Positions 7,000 through 16,180 of a stretch of DNA of 18,568 nt are shown here, one piece after another. Source of the stretch: Xenorhabdus eapokensis (GTDB taxonomy: Bacteria; Pseudomonadota; Gammaproteobacteria; Enterobacterales; Enterobacteriaceae); assembly GCF_001908105.1 (NCBI RefSeq), contig NZ_MKGQ01000045.1, positions 1-18,568 on the forward strand. Direction: 5' to 3'. The position numbers were made by a program, and so were the translations under genes. The notes beneath the pieces are model-generated. The model was given only the letters and a program-made list of their open reading frames with translations. It was not told where the DNA came from and searched no databases. Numbering within the stretch: the first letter of the stretch is position 1; each line of letters begins with the position of its first letter.

Positions 7000-7992
7000 T
7001 TATTCTATTTTACGTACTCGATTTACCATTTCGAAGAATTCCGGTTGAGTTTTAGCAATATCGTCATACAGGGGTTTAACCGCGTCTTGAAAGAGGGTTT
7101 TATCCACGGCAATAAATTCAACCCCTTGTTTTTCTGCTTTAGCACGCTCTTCCTGTTCTGATTTTTCCCACAGTTGAATCATGTAGTTTGAGGAATTTAG
7201 CGCCGCTTTTTTCACAATTTCTTGCTGTTCAGGGGTTAATTTATTTAACGATTTGTTCGATATTAACAGGACATCAGGGATCATCGTATGCTCATCCAGC
7301 GAAAAGAATTTTGTCACTTCGCTATGGCGGCTTAACGTAAAAGAAGTAATGTTGTTCTCAGCCGCGTCCACAACTCCCTGTTTCAATGCGGTATAGAGTT
7401 CACCATAAGCGAGTGGTGTTGGATTTCCTCCTAACCCTTTTACCATCGCAATGGCGGTTGGGCTGGGTTGTACGCGAATTTTCAAACCTTTTAGGTCTTC
7501 AGGCGTTCTGATCGGTTTTTTCGCATAAAAACTGCGTGCGCCCGCATCATAGTATGTGAGACCAATAAATCCCATGTTTTGGCTTGAATCGAGGATTTCT
7601 TTTCCAATATCGCTATTAATGACTTGTTGATAGTGCGCTTTATCACGGAATAAATAGGGCAGGTTAAAAATGGAATAAGCCGGAGAAAAGGCTTCTAATT
7701 CTGCCGCATTGGATTTAGCAATATCTAAGGCGCCATTTTGCATCAATTCGATAGATTCACGTTGGTTGCCCAATTGAGAATCAGAATAGATGCGGATACG
7801 GACTTCCCCGTTGGTTTTTTCTTTCACTTCGTTAGCGAATTCGGTCATAGCTTTATGAACAGCATGCTCTCGGTTCTGGTTATGGCTGAGTTTCAGTGTT
7901 GTTACGGCAAAAGCCTGGGATGCCCCCAGCATAAACATGATGCCAGCCACTATGCCTGCCATACCGAAAAGTTGTCGTTTGTTGTTCTGCAT
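7000..7992 (-). CDS. dctP: TRAP transporter periplasmic solute-binding protein (DctP family)
   Basis: A Sec signal peptide (MQNNKRQLFG, hydrophobic stretch, cleavage after SQAFA at residue 29) leads into a DctP-type binding protein: SHNQNREHAVHKA, MQNGALDIAKSN, YYDAGARSFYAKKPI, GLKIRVQPSPTA with the conserved Arg173 that grips the substrate carboxylate, and PTPLAYGELYTALKQGVVDAAENN. The total of 330 residues is usual. It captures the substrate in the periplasm and hands it to DctQM. Its divergent partner operon encodes glucuronate breakdown, so D-glucuronate (or a related hexuronate) is the inferred ligand; 'dctP' here is a family name and does not mean C4-dicarboxylates. GGAG lies 8 bases before ATG. 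The gene is transcribed away from dctQM, which is less usual than a PQM operon. Confidence 0.92.
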   Translation of the reverse strand: MQNNKRQLFGMAGIVAGIMFMLGASQAFAVTTLKLSHNQNREHAVHKAMTEFANEVKEKTNGEVRIRIYSDSQLGNQRESIELMQNGALDIAKSNAAELEAFSPAYSIFNLPYLFRDKAHYQQVINSDIGKEILDSSQNMGFIGLTYYDAGARSFYAKKPIRTPEDLKGLKIRVQPSPTAIAMVKGLGGNPTPLAYGELYTALKQGVVDAAENNITSFTLSRHSEVTKFFSLDEHTMIPDVLLISNKSLNKLTPEQQEIVKKAALNSSNYMIQLWEKSEQEERAKAEKQGVEFIAVDKTLFQDAVKPLYDDIAKTQPEFFEMVNRVRKIE

Positions 7993-8042
7993 GTTTGGTT
8001 CTCCAGAGGTAAGTGTAGGTTTTTATTATTTTCTGTGGACAA

Positions 8043-8071
8043 ACCATAATCAGATCTCACTGATTGGGCAA
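8043..8071 (-). promoter_or_regulatory. Possible promoter of dctP
   Basis: On the minus strand TTGCCC (8071-8066) and TATGGT (8048-8043) are 17 bases apart, with a start expected near 8036, about 44 bases before the dctP ATG. The match is moderate. An ACCAATTGG stretch lies just upstream and may be a partial UxuR half-site. Confidence 0.35.
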
Positions 8072-8117
8072 AGGGTAAAATCCAATTGGTCGATCTGAAT
8101 CGCAAAAAATGGCATTA

Positions 8118-8129
8118 TTGGTTGACCTT
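8118..8129. promoter_or_regulatory. Second UxuR/ExuR-like box in the divergent region
   Basis: TTGGTTGACCTT matches TTGGT-NN-ACC of the hexuronate-regulator box, with the outer right bases off. It is between the dctP and dctQ promoters and next to the CRP site, so UxuR bound here could act on either side. It is weaker than the box at 8223. Confidence 0.45.
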
Positions 8130-8136
8130 TTATGTT

Positions 8137-8152
8137 TGTGATCTATATCACT
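8137..8152. promoter_or_regulatory. CRP-cAMP binding site
   Basis: TGTGATCTATATCACT fits the consensus TGTGA-N6-TCACA with one mismatch and the usual TCTA spacer start. Its centre is about 60-61 bases before the predicted start of the dctQ transcript, the classic class I position, so glucuronate use should be under catabolite control. Confidence 0.75.
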
Positions 8153-8168
8153 CTTTTTCTGGTAGTTA

Positions 8169-8198
8169 TTGCAACGTTTTTAGTACGATCAGTATAGA
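8169..8198 (+). promoter_or_regulatory. Sigma70-type promoter of the dctQM-uxuAB-uxaC-kdgK-eda operon
   Basis: TTGCAA (8169-8174) and TATAGA (8193-8198) are 18 bases apart. The start would be near 8205, which puts the CRP site at about -61 and the UxuR box at about +18 to +29. The agreement of all three elements supports the call. Confidence 0.6.
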
Positions 8199-8222
8199 TT
8201 CTGATCCCTGGGTGGACTTTAA

Positions 8223-8234
8223 TTGGTAAACCAA
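8223..8234. promoter_or_regulatory. UxuR/ExuR operator
   Basis: TTGGTAAACCAA is a near-perfect copy of the palindromic hexuronate-regulator box (TTGGT-NN-ACCAA, flanked by A/T). It lies just downstream of the predicted start and just before the AGGAG ribosome site of dctQ, where a bound repressor would block transcription. Confidence 0.75.
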
Positions 8235-8253
8235 AATGACAGGAGTCGGATAA

Positions 8254-8760
8254 ATGAAAAACCTTGTAGCGATAACCAATAAAAGTTTGGCATTTTTTAC
8301 CATCTGCCTGCTGGCCTTTCTGGTTTTATGTGTGTCGTGGCAGGTCATTTCACGCTATGTCCTAGATGCACCGAGCACCGAGACCGATGAGTTAGCACGT
8401 TATCTGTTTATGTGGGTTGCAATGATTGGCGCTGCATACACCACCGGACAACATCGTCATCTTGCGATCGATCTGCTGATGATGAAATTAACAGGCGTCA
8501 AGAAAAGTATTATTGGTCTGATTATTCAGGCAGCCATTATTTTATTTTCTTCCATTGTGCTGCTTTATGGTGGCAGCCTGCTTGTTTCATCGACACTGGA
8601 AAATGGTCAAATCACCCCTGTATTAGGCTGGAAGATGGGATACATCTATTTATGTTTGCCTATTAGCGGAATATTGATGATTTTCTATGCGCTTGTTGAT
8701 GTGATCTCGATTGTTCAGCATTTTTCTGGTCAACCACCCGTTGTGTCTGAAAATCACTAA
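8254..8760 (+). CDS. dctQ: TRAP transporter small membrane subunit (DctQ family)
   Basis: DctQ subunits are small four-helix inner-membrane proteins that pair with the large subunit and the binding protein to import acids using the sodium gradient. The 168 residues hold four hydrophobic segments (about 12-34, 49-66, 86-108 and 126-148) and the family signature WQVISRYVL...ETDELARYLFMWVAMIGAAY with HRHLAIDLL after it. AGGAG lies 8 bases before ATG 8254. It is the first gene of the catabolic operon and ends 17 bases before dctM. The uronate genes downstream point to a hexuronate substrate (inference). Confidence 0.92.
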   Translation: MKNLVAITNKSLAFFTICLLAFLVLCVSWQVISRYVLDAPSTETDELARYLFMWVAMIGAAYTTGQHRHLAIDLLMMKLTGVKKSIIGLIIQAAIILFSSIVLLYGGSLLVSSTLENGQITPVLGWKMGYIYLCLPISGILMIFYALVDVISIVQHFSGQPPVVSENH

Positions 8761-8777
8761 ATTATGGAGATTAGAGT

Positions 8778-10076
8778 ATGGATTGGTCTGTCATTGCCGC
8801 ACTCTTTGGCACATTTGCGATATTACTGGCATTGAGTGTCCCCGTTTCTTTTGCAATCGGCTTATCTTCGTTAGTCGCCATTACGATGACATTGCCGTTG
8901 GAATCTGCGATCACGGTTGTTGCGCAACGTATGGCGGCGGGAGTCGATAACTTCTCTTTATTGGCGATCCCGTTCTTTATTCTGGCCGGAAATATGATGA
9001 ATCAGGGCGGGATAGCTGCACGTTTGATCAATCTGGCTAAAATGATTGGCGGCCGTTTGCCGGGATCATTAATGCACGTCAATATCATGGCGAACATGCT
9101 GTTCGGGGCAATTTCCGGCTCGGCAGTGGCATCTGCCGCCGCGGTCGGGGGGACAATGGCGCCGATGCAGAGAAAAGAAGGATACGACTCTGGGTTGTCT
9201 GCTGCCGTAAACATCGCTTCTTGCCCTTCTGGTTTACTGATCCCACCCAGCAATACCTTGATTGTGTACTCGTTAGTTTCAGGGGGGACATCAATTGCGG
9301 CCTTGTTCTTGGCGGGTTATATCCCCGGCATTATGATGGGAGTTTCACTCATGATTGTGTCTGCCATTATTGCCAAAAGGAAGCGTTATCCCGTTGCACC
9401 TCGGCCAACATGGCGCGAGTTTTTGGATACAGCGTGGAAAGCCATCCCGTCATTAATGCTGATTGTAGTCATTATGGGCGGGATTATTGCGGGGATCTTC
9501 ACAGCGACAGAAGCATCAGCCATTGCGGTGCTCTACAGTTTTATTCTTGCAGTGATTGTTTATCGTGAAGTGAGTGTCAAACAACTGCCCAAAATTATCC
9601 TTGATTCAGCCGTGACCACATCGATTGTCTTACTGTTGATTGGCGTATCAATGGGAATGTCTTGGGCGATGGCCAATGCTGATCTGCCGTATCTGATTGC
9701 GGATGCATTGATGGCAGTTTCTGATAATCCACTGACTATCCTGCTGGTCATCAATATCATCTTGCTGATCGTGGGGATCTTTATGGATATGACTCCGGCC
9801 ATTTTGATCTTCACGCCAATTTTCTTACCCGTTGCAATGAGCATGGGTATCGATCCGGTGCATTTTGGCATCATCATGACATTTAATTTGGCTATTGGAA
9901 TTTGTACCCCTCCCGTCGGCAGCGCTTTATTTGTGGGTTGCTCGGTAGGGGATGTGAGTATTGATAAGGTACTGAAGCCACTGTTGCCGATGTATGTTGC
10001 GCTGATCTCGGCGCTAGCGCTGGTGACATATCTGCCGCAATTGAGTTTATGGTTACCTGAATTAGTTTTGAATTAG
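8778..10076 (+). CDS. dctM: TRAP transporter large membrane subunit (DctM family)
   Basis: DctM forms the transport path of the TRAP system. The 432-residue protein has about 12 hydrophobic segments. Family landmarks are [14 protein letters not shown] (61-74), [19 protein letters not shown] (107-125), the re-entrant [11 protein letters not shown] (149-159) and, in the second half, [19 protein letters not shown], the counterpart of the first hairpin tip. Length is typical of a stand-alone DctM, with no fusion to DctQ. It starts 17 bases after dctQ and stops 14 bases before uxuA, so the transporter is transcribed together with the catabolic enzymes. In E. coli hexuronates enter through the MFS carrier ExuT; here a TRAP system seems to replace it. 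Confidence 0.95.
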   Translation: MDWSVIAALFGTFAILLALSVPVSFAIGLSSLVAITMTLPLESAITVVAQRMAAGVDNFSLLAIPFFILAGNMMNQGGIAARLINLAKMIGGRLPGSLMHVNIMANMLFGAISGSAVASAAAVGGTMAPMQRKEGYDSGLSAAVNIASCPSGLLIPPSNTLIVYSLVSGGTSIAALFLAGYIPGIMMGVSLMIVSAIIAKRKRYPVAPRPTWREFLDTAWKAIPSLMLIVVIMGGIIAGIFTATEASAIAVLYSFILAVIVYREVSVKQLPKIILDSAVTTSIVLLLIGVSMGMSWAMANADLPYLIADALMAVSDNPLTILLVINIILLIVGIFMDMTPAILIFTPIFLPVAMSMGIDPVHFGIIMTFNLAIGICTPPVGSALFVGCSVGDVSIDKVLKPLLPMYVALISALALVTYLPQLSLWLPELVLN

Positions 10077-10090
10077 TTATAGGGGGAATT

Positions 10091-11275
10091 ATGAAACAAA
10101 CTTGGCGTTGGTATGGGCCTGGAGATCCGGTTTCATTAGCGGATATCCGTCAGGCTGGAGCAACAGGGGTTGTGACGGCGTTGCACCATATGCCTAATGG
10201 TGAAGTCTGGACGCTCGAAGAGATAGAGCAACGTAAGGCACTGATTGAAGCTAATCAACTTGAATGGACAGTCGTAGAGAGTGTTCCCATTCATGAAGAT
10301 ATCAAAACGCAGACTGGGGAGTATGATCACTGGATTGCAAACTATCAACAAACCTTGCGTAACCTCGCTGCCTGCGGGATCAAAACAATATGCTACAACT
10401 TTATGCCGGTTCTGGATTGGACGCGTACAGATCTCGAATATGAATTACCTGATGGTTCAAAAGCGCTGCGTTTTGATCAAATCGCATTTGCTGTTTTTGA
10501 TATCCACATTTTGCAACGTCGTGATGCAGAAAAAGCGTATTCCGATGATGAAATTGTGCAAGCACAATCACGCTTCGCTGCAATGACAGAAGAAGAAAAA
10601 CAAAAACTAACAAACACGATCATTGCTGGTCTTCCGGGGGCAGAGGAAGGCTATACCTTAGAACAATTTCGCCAACACCTAAAACGTTATACCGATATTG
10701 ATAAGGCCAAATTGCGTGAGCATTTTGCTTATTTCCTGCAACAGATCATTCCGGTTGCGGAAGAACTCGGTATCAAAATGGCTGTTCATCCGGATGATCC
10801 CCCACGTGAGATCTTAGGCCTGCCACGCATAGTTTCTACCATAGAGGATATGCGTTGGATAGCCGAAACGGTAGACAGTCATGCCAATGGTTATACGATG
10901 TGCACCGGATCTTATGGTGTGCGGGCGGATAATGATTTGGTGCAGATGATCAAATCATTTGGCTCCCGTATCTATTTCCTCCATTTGCGCTCAACCCTAC
11001 GGGAAGAAAATCCCTCCACGTTCCACGAAGCGGCGCATCTTGCCGGTGATGTGGATATGTATGAAGTGATCAAAGCGGTCGCAGAAGAAGAACATCGCCG
11101 ATTGGCAGCGGGTGAAAATCACCTGATTCCAATGCGGCCTGATCATGGTCATCAAATACTTGATGATTTAAAAAAGAAAACGAATCCCGGCTATTCAGCA
11201 ATTGGCCGCCTGAAAGGGCTGGCTGAAATTCGTGGCCTTGAGTTGGGCATTCATCGTGCATTTTTCCCAAAATAG
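10091..11275 (+). CDS. uxuA: Mannonate dehydratase UxuA
   Basis: UxuA removes water from D-mannonate to give 2-keto-3-deoxy-D-gluconate, the third step of glucuronate breakdown in the cytoplasm. The 394 residues equal the E. coli length. The start [20 protein letters not shown] is the family's, and the metal ligands are visible: His233 (AVHPDDPP), Cys271 (TMCTGSYG), His298 (FLHLRST) and Asp351 (RPDHGHQ). AGGGGGA is 6-7 bases before ATG 10091. It is preceded by dctM at 14 bases and followed by uxuB at 68 bases, the widest gap in the operon, which contains a small hairpin. Confidence 0.97.
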   Translation: MKQTWRWYGPGDPVSLADIRQAGATGVVTALHHMPNGEVWTLEEIEQRKALIEANQLEWTVVESVPIHEDIKTQTGEYDHWIANYQQTLRNLAACGIKTICYNFMPVLDWTRTDLEYELPDGSKALRFDQIAFAVFDIHILQRRDAEKAYSDDEIVQAQSRFAAMTEEEKQKLTNTIIAGLPGAEEGYTLEQFRQHLKRYTDIDKAKLREHFAYFLQQIIPVAEELGIKMAVHPDDPPREILGLPRIVSTIEDMRWIAETVDSHANGYTMCTGSYGVRADNDLVQMIKSFGSRIYFLHLRSTLREENPSTFHEAAHLAGDVDMYEVIKAVAEEEHRRLAAGENHLIPMRPDHGHQILDDLKKKTNPGYSAIGRLKGLAEIRGLELGIHRAFFPK

Positions 11276-11299
11276 TTTCTGGACTTGAACCCTACAGGG

Positions 11300-11318
11300 G
11301 AGTGAATGAATGTCACTC
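11300..11318 (+). other. Small hairpin between uxuA and uxuB
   Basis: GAGTGA (11300-11305) pairs with TCACTC (11313-11318) over a seven-base loop in the only sizeable gap of the operon. There is no T-run after it, so it is not a terminator; it may stabilise mRNA ends or be chance. Confidence 0.3.
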
Positions 11319-11343
11319 ATTGCCACTTATTTGTGAGTCGATT

Positions 11344-12807
11344 ATGAAAAAAAATCTTGTCAGTGCGATAACGTCTGTCCAATACCCTCGCTGGACAACC
11401 GAACGTTTGACTTCCCGTATGGTGCATTTAGGCTGCGGTGCGTTTCATCGGGCGCATCAGGCACTTTATACGCATCATGTATTAGAACAAACAGACAGTG
11501 ATTGGGGATTTTGTGAAGTTAATCTGATGCTAAACGATACTTCACTGATTGAAAATCTGAAAAAACAGTCCATGCGCTATCACGTCGCAGAGAAAGGGAG
11601 AGAGGAGGTCACATTAAAAATTATTGGTTCGATGAAAGAAGGGATGCACCCATTAATTGATGGTGTTCAGGCGATTATTGAAAAAATGGCGCATCCGGAT
11701 GTCGCCATCATCTCTTTGACCATCACCGAAAAAGGCTATTGTACCGATGCCGCAACAGGGCATTTAGATCCAAATAATGTTTTGATTATTAAAGATATTG
11801 CTAATCCCGCTGTGCCAAGATCAGCCATCGGGTACATGACTGCGGCATTAAAATTGCGTTTTGAACGAAGCCTGCCTGCGGTAACGATTTTGTCGTGCGA
11901 TAACGTGCGGGAAAATGGACATGTTGCCCGTGAAGCCGTATTGAGTCTGGCGCGTTTGCAGGACGAAAAATTAGCGCAATGGATAGAAAATCAGGTGACG
12001 TTTCCCTGCACGATGGTGGATCGTATTGTGCCGGCAGCGACACCAGAAACGTTAACCGAAATTGCCCAATGGCTGGGCGTGGAAGATCCCTGTGCCATTG
12101 CCTGCGAACCTTTCCGTCAATGGGTGATTGAAGATAACTTTGTCAATGGGCGTCCAGATTGGGATCTGGCGGGTGCACAATTTGTGGACGATGTGGCGCC
12201 ATTTGAAATGATGAAGTTGCGCATGTTAAATGGCGCTCATTCCTTTCTGGCCTACCTGGGGTATTTGGGCGGCTATGCCCATATCTCCGATACGATGACA
12301 AATGCCGATTATCGTCGGGCAGTGTACGCACTGATGCTGGATGAACAAGCCCCAACCCTGTCGATGCCAGAAGATACCGACTTAGTCGCTTATGCGGATA
12401 ACTTAATCGAACGGTTCACCAATCCGGCGTTAAAACATCAGACATGGCAAATTGCGATGGATGGCAGCCAGAAATTACCACAACGCATGCTTGATTCCAT
12501 TGAATGGCACCTTGTGCAGGGAAGTGATTATCGCCATTTAGCGCTCGGTGTGGCGGGTTGGATGCGTTATATCAGTGGTGTGGATGAACAAGGCCAACCC
12601 ATTGATGTGCGTGATCCATTAAAAGCGACTTTTGCGGCGATTTATGCGGAATATGGTCATTCTGTCGCTGTGGTGGAAGCGTTACTGGCCATTGAATCGA
12701 TCTTCGGTAAAAAATTAGGCAAAAACCGTGACTTTGTCGATAACGTTACCCAAGCCTACCAAAACTTACTAACCGTTGGCGCCCGCCAGGCGGTTGCGGC
12801 TCTTTGA
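11344..12807 (+). CDS. uxuB: Fructuronate reductase (D-mannonate oxidoreductase) UxuB
   Basis: UxuB reduces D-fructuronate to D-mannonate with NADH and belongs to the mannitol dehydrogenase family of long-chain polyol dehydrogenases. The 487-residue product (E. coli about 486) has the nucleotide-site start [18 protein letters not shown], the block [18 protein letters not shown], and the active-site motif KLRMLNGAH, giving Lys291, Asn296 and His299 as in mannitol dehydrogenases. I chose ATG 11344, preceded by GTGAG, because the product then starts where UxuB proteins start; the GTG at 11302 would add 14 residues that do not resemble the family. The stop is 17 bases before uxaC. Confidence 0.96.
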   Translation: MKKNLVSAITSVQYPRWTTERLTSRMVHLGCGAFHRAHQALYTHHVLEQTDSDWGFCEVNLMLNDTSLIENLKKQSMRYHVAEKGREEVTLKIIGSMKEGMHPLIDGVQAIIEKMAHPDVAIISLTITEKGYCTDAATGHLDPNNVLIIKDIANPAVPRSAIGYMTAALKLRFERSLPAVTILSCDNVRENGHVAREAVLSLARLQDEKLAQWIENQVTFPCTMVDRIVPAATPETLTEIAQWLGVEDPCAIACEPFRQWVIEDNFVNGRPDWDLAGAQFVDDVAPFEMMKLRMLNGAHSFLAYLGYLGGYAHISDTMTNADYRRAVYALMLDEQAPTLSMPEDTDLVAYADNLIERFTNPALKHQTWQIAMDGSQKLPQRMLDSIEWHLVQGSDYRHLALGVAGWMRYISGVDEQGQPIDVRDPLKATFAAIYAEYGHSVAVVEALLAIESIFGKKLGKNRDFVDNVTQAYQNLLTVGARQAVAAL

Positions 12808-12824
12808 TCATAGAGGAAAACATA

Positions 12825-14264
12825 ATGAAAACCTTTATGTGTGAAGATTTCCTGTTAAATAATGACGTTGCTCGCCGCCTTTATCATGATTACGCAGCGT
12901 TAATGCCGATTTATGATTATCACTGTCATCTCAATCCAAAAGAGATTGCGCAAAACCGCCGTTTCCCCAATCTTGGTCAAATTTGGTTGCAGGGTGATCA
13001 TTATAAGTGGCGGGCGATGCGTGCGGCAGGGATTGAAGAGGCTCTGATTACCGGTACTGAAAGCAGTGATTACCAAAAATATCTTGCCTGGGCGAAAACG
13101 GTTCCCCTGACGATCGGCAATCCACTTTATCACTGGACACATCTGGAATTGCGGCGTCCATTTGGTATTAGCGGAAAATTATTTGCACCTGACACCGCAG
13201 AGGCTATCTGGCATGAGGCGAACGAAAAACTCTCTCAAAGTGAATTTTCTGCCCGTGGCATTATGCAGCAAATGCAGGTACGAATGGTGGGAACAACGGA
13301 TGATCCCATTGATTCTCTCGAATACCATCAACAGCTCGCCAAAGATAAAGATTTCACCATCAAAGTGTTACCAAGCTGGCGTCCGGACAAAGTCTTCAAA
13401 ATTGAATTACCGGATTTTTGTGACTATCTCGAACAATTAGGGGAAGTCGCAGATGTCGCTATCGGGTGTTTTGCTGATTTATTGCAGGCATTAGAGCGCC
13501 GCCTTGCACACTTTCAGGATCACGGTTGTGTGGCATCGGATCATGGCATTGAACATATGCGTTATGCGCCGATACCTGACGAAAAAGTGTTAGATATTAT
13601 TTTGCAAAAGCGCAGGCAGGGGCAACCACTTAGCGAATTAGAAATCGCACAATTCACAACAGCGGTGCTGGTTTGGTTAGGTAAGCAGTATGCAAAGCGC
13701 GGCTGGGTCATGCAGATGCATATTGGTGCTTTACGTAATAACAACACACGGATGTTTAATCTGTTAGGGGCAGACAGCGGCTTTGATTCCATTGGCGATA
13801 ATCCTATCGCTTACCCATTATCTCGCTTGTTGGATGAGATAGATAAAACCGGTGCATTGTCGAAGACCATTCTCTATTGCTTAAACCCTCGTGATAATGA
13901 AGTGATCGCCACTATGACGGGCAACTTTCAGGGCGGAAGCCTTGCACAAGGCGGGAAAAGTATCGGCGGCAAAATCCAATTTGGATCGGGCTGGTGGTTT
14001 AACGATCAAAAAGACGGTATGCAGCGTCAATTAGAGCAACTCTCGCAATTAGGGTTGTTAAGCCAATTTGTCGGTATGCTGACAGATTCACGCAGTTTCT
14101 TATCCTACACCCGTCATGAATATTTTCGGCGCATTCTCTGCAATATGCTGGGGAAATGGGTCGAAAATGGTGAAATCCCCGATGATGAAAAAATGCTGGG
14201 GCAGATAGTTCAGGATATCTGCTTCAATAATGCTGAACGTTATTTTCAGGCCATAAAGGATTAA
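12825..14264 (+). CDS. uxaC: Glucuronate (uronate) isomerase UxaC
   Basis: UxaC interconverts D-glucuronate and D-fructuronate (and galacturonate and tagaturonate), the first step after uptake, and is a metal-dependent amidohydrolase-fold enzyme. Visible hallmarks are the HxH metal pair His33/His35 in [62 protein letters not shown] and [15 protein letters not shown]. The length from ATG 12825 is 479 residues, slightly longer than E. coli (about 470). The start is fixed by AGAGGA at 12812-12817; a TTG at 12804 would overlap the uxuB stop. No uxaA or uxaB is in the window, so only the glucuronate branch is covered here. Confidence 0.97.
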   Translation: MKTFMCEDFLLNNDVARRLYHDYAALMPIYDYHCHLNPKEIAQNRRFPNLGQIWLQGDHYKWRAMRAAGIEEALITGTESSDYQKYLAWAKTVPLTIGNPLYHWTHLELRRPFGISGKLFAPDTAEAIWHEANEKLSQSEFSARGIMQQMQVRMVGTTDDPIDSLEYHQQLAKDKDFTIKVLPSWRPDKVFKIELPDFCDYLEQLGEVADVAIGCFADLLQALERRLAHFQDHGCVASDHGIEHMRYAPIPDEKVLDIILQKRRQGQPLSELEIAQFTTAVLVWLGKQYAKRGWVMQMHIGALRNNNTRMFNLLGADSGFDSIGDNPIAYPLSRLLDEIDKTGALSKTILYCLNPRDNEVIATMTGNFQGGSLAQGGKSIGGKIQFGSGWWFNDQKDGMQRQLEQLSQLGLLSQFVGMLTDSRSFLSYTRHEYFRRILCNMLGKWVENGEIPDDEKMLGQIVQDICFNNAERYFQAIKD

Positions 14265-14267
14265 AGA

Positions 14268-15278
14268 ATGCAGATGCGGAAAATTGGCCTGATTGGCGAA
14301 AGTATGATCGAGCTAAATGGCATCCCATTTGGTGTCATGACACAAAGCTATGGCGGTGATGTACTTAATAGTGCGGTTTATCTGGCTCGCGCTGGCGGCG
14401 ATAAGTTTGATGTCCATTTTGTCACGGCGATGGGAACGGACGCCTTGAGCGAAGGTATGATCTCACGCTGGCAGCAAGAAGGCATTAATACGTCGTTAGT
14501 ATTGCGTGATAACGCACACCAGTCCGGTTTATACCTGATCCAACTTGATGAAAAAGGTGAGCGCACGTTTCTTTACTGGCGTAATGACTCAGCGGCGCGT
14601 TATCTCTTGCGTCATCCTGCTTATTCCATAGTGCGCCAGCAATTGCAGAGCATGGATGTACTTTATCTCAGCGGGATCAGTCTGGCGATTTTGCCGGAAA
14701 ATGATCGCCAACGGCTGCTCATTGATTTGAAACAGTTGTCTGCTGACGGGAAGGTGATTTTCTTTGACAGTAATTATCGTCCGGCTTTATGGGAAAACGC
14801 AGCCCAAGCCCGTGCGTGTTATCAGCAAATGTATGCTATCACGGATATTGCGTTAGTCACTGACGATGATGAAGCGAATCTCTGGGGAGATATGTCAATG
14901 GAGGACAGTTTTCATCGCCTGAAAAGCATGGGGGTTAAACAAGCCATTATCAAAGCGGGTGAACGGGGTTGTTTTTATCGTGACTTAAGCGGCTGCGATG
15001 CCACACTACATATTGAAACTCAAGCTGTTACATCTGTCGTTGATACCACGTCGGCAGGCGATGCGTTTAATGCGGGGTTTATCGCGGGGTGGTTACATGG
15101 AAAATCTATTCATGACGCTGCATTAATGGGGCATCAGCTCGCAGGGGTTGTGATCCAGCATAAAGGTGCGATTGTTCCGCAAGCTGTGACACAAGGGGTT
15201 ATCGCCCGTTTTTTAAATTCGAACGAAATTGGAGAGGATGAAAATGCAAGAGATAATGATACGTCTGCGTCAGATTAA
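14268..15278 (+). CDS. kdgK: 2-keto-3-deoxygluconate kinase KdgK
   Basis: KdgK phosphorylates KDG to KDPG with ATP and is a PfkB-family sugar kinase. The start RKIGLIGESMIELNG with SYGGDVLNSAVYLAR binds the sugar, DSNYRPALW (167-175) follows, and DTTSAGDAFNAGF (259-271) is the PfkB signature with the catalytic base Asp265. AAGGA sits 7 bases before the ATG, and the gap to uxaC is three bases. At 336 residues it is longer than E. coli KdgK (about 309). The extra is an acidic, polar tail (NEIGEDENARDNDTSASD) written across the first 35 bases of eda, which suggests the stop moved downstream and the two genes are coupled. A decayed second copy of part of this gene is at 4795-4990. Confidence 0.95.
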   Translation: MQMRKIGLIGESMIELNGIPFGVMTQSYGGDVLNSAVYLARAGGDKFDVHFVTAMGTDALSEGMISRWQQEGINTSLVLRDNAHQSGLYLIQLDEKGERTFLYWRNDSAARYLLRHPAYSIVRQQLQSMDVLYLSGISLAILPENDRQRLLIDLKQLSADGKVIFFDSNYRPALWENAAQARACYQQMYAITDIALVTDDDEANLWGDMSMEDSFHRLKSMGVKQAIIKAGERGCFYRDLSGCDATLHIETQAVTSVVDTTSAGDAFNAGFIAGWLHGKSIHDAALMGHQLAGVVIQHKGAIVPQAVTQGVIARFLNSNEIGEDENARDNDTSASD

Positions 15279-15876
15279 AATTGTGCCTGTGATAGCTATT
15301 GAAGAGGCCAGAGATATCATTCCTCTTGGTCACGCATTAGCCGACAACGGCCTGCCTGTAGCTGAAATCACATTTCGTACCGAGAGTGCCACCGAAGCAA
15401 TTAGCCTGCTGAAAGCTGAACGGCCAGATATGTTGATCGGGGCAGGCACCGTGCTTCATCGTGAACATGTTCGTCAGGCAAAAGCGGCAGGGGCAGAGTT
15501 TGTCGTCTCACCAGGGCTTAATCCAAACACCGTACAGGCGTGCCAGCAAATTGGTATCCCTATCATTCCCGGCGTGAATAATGCCAGCACAATTGAACAG
15601 GCGCTGGAATTAGGCATCGAGTTTGTTAAATTCTTCCCCGCCGAACCCTCGGGTGGAATTGCGATGATTAAAGCGCTACTTGCCCCGTACCCACAGTTAA
15701 AGGTCATGCCAACTGGTGGGATCAGTGTTGAGAACATTCGCAATTATCTGGCTATCCCACAAATTGTGGCATGTGGTGGATCATGGATGGTGAGCCCACA
15801 GTTGATCCGAGATAAGGAGTGGAAAAAGGTGGGTAAATTGGCGCGGGAGGCGGTGAAGTTGGTTGATGCTTGCTGA
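15244..15876 (+). CDS. eda: KDPG aldolase Eda
   Basis: Eda splits 2-keto-3-deoxy-6-phosphogluconate into pyruvate and glyceraldehyde 3-phosphate and closes the pathway. It is a class I aldolase with a TIM barrel. From ATG 15244 it is 210 residues: ITFRTESA holds Glu47, GAGTVL follows, EFVKFFPAE holds the Schiff-base lysine Lys129, and PTGGIS binds phosphate. I chose 15244 because GGAGAGG ends 6 bases before it; ATG 15238 and TTG 15229 overlap that ribosome site. It overlaps the end of kdgK by 35 bases, so translation is probably coupled. In many enterics eda sits with edd; here it is bound to glucuronate use. Whether another eda exists elsewhere is unknown. Confidence 0.96.
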   Translation: MQEIMIRLRQIKIVPVIAIEEARDIIPLGHALADNGLPVAEITFRTESATEAISLLKAERPDMLIGAGTVLHREHVRQAKAAGAEFVVSPGLNPNTVQACQQIGIPIIPGVNNASTIEQALELGIEFVKFFPAEPSGGIAMIKALLAPYPQLKVMPTGGISVENIRNYLAIPQIVACGGSWMVSPQLIRDKEWKKVGKLAREAVKLVDAC

Positions 15877-15921
15877 GGTGATTATTTTTTTATGGTTTTT
15901 ACTTGGGATTATGTCTCTCTG

Positions 15922-15944
15922 ATACGTTGAGTGTATCAACGTAT
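15922..15944 (+). terminator. Hairpin after eda, possible operon end
   Basis: ATACGTTGA (15922-15930) and TCAACGTAT (15936-15944) form a perfect nine-base stem with a five-base loop 46 bases past the eda stop. No T-tract follows directly, so it may be a rho-dependent end or mRNA-protecting stem that also insulates the CRISPR leader. Confidence 0.4.
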
Positions 15945-16180
15945 ATTGAATATCTTGGCATCGATTTTTATGAGATAGAGCAAAGTTTTAGAGATGCTAC
16001 TCATAGCAAAAATGTTTCGTATAAGGAATTTCGGTAGATTGAGATGGTTTGAGCTTTGGTTTTTTAACATATTGAAAAACAAATATTTTTATATTTAATT
16101 AAATGCGATTTTTAAGTAAAAAACGTGGTAGAATTTTTTCTATCAAAAAAGTTCTTTAAAAATAAATGGATATAATTAGC
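15945..16180 (+). promoter_or_regulatory. CRISPR leader
   Basis: The 230-odd bases before the first repeat are AT-rich, carry no gene, and become almost pure A/T in the last 100. This is the usual look of a type I-E leader, which drives pre-crRNA transcription and guides new spacers to the first repeat. The side is supported by repeat quality: repeats are uniform here and the degenerate one is at the other end. TATCAA at 16141 resembles part of an IHF site, but the match is incomplete. Confidence 0.7.

Noticed and set aside
11302..11343. Upstream GTG start for uxuB
   Set aside because: The 14 added residues do not resemble the family, and the G-rich stretch is directly next to the GTG rather than at ribosome-site distance.
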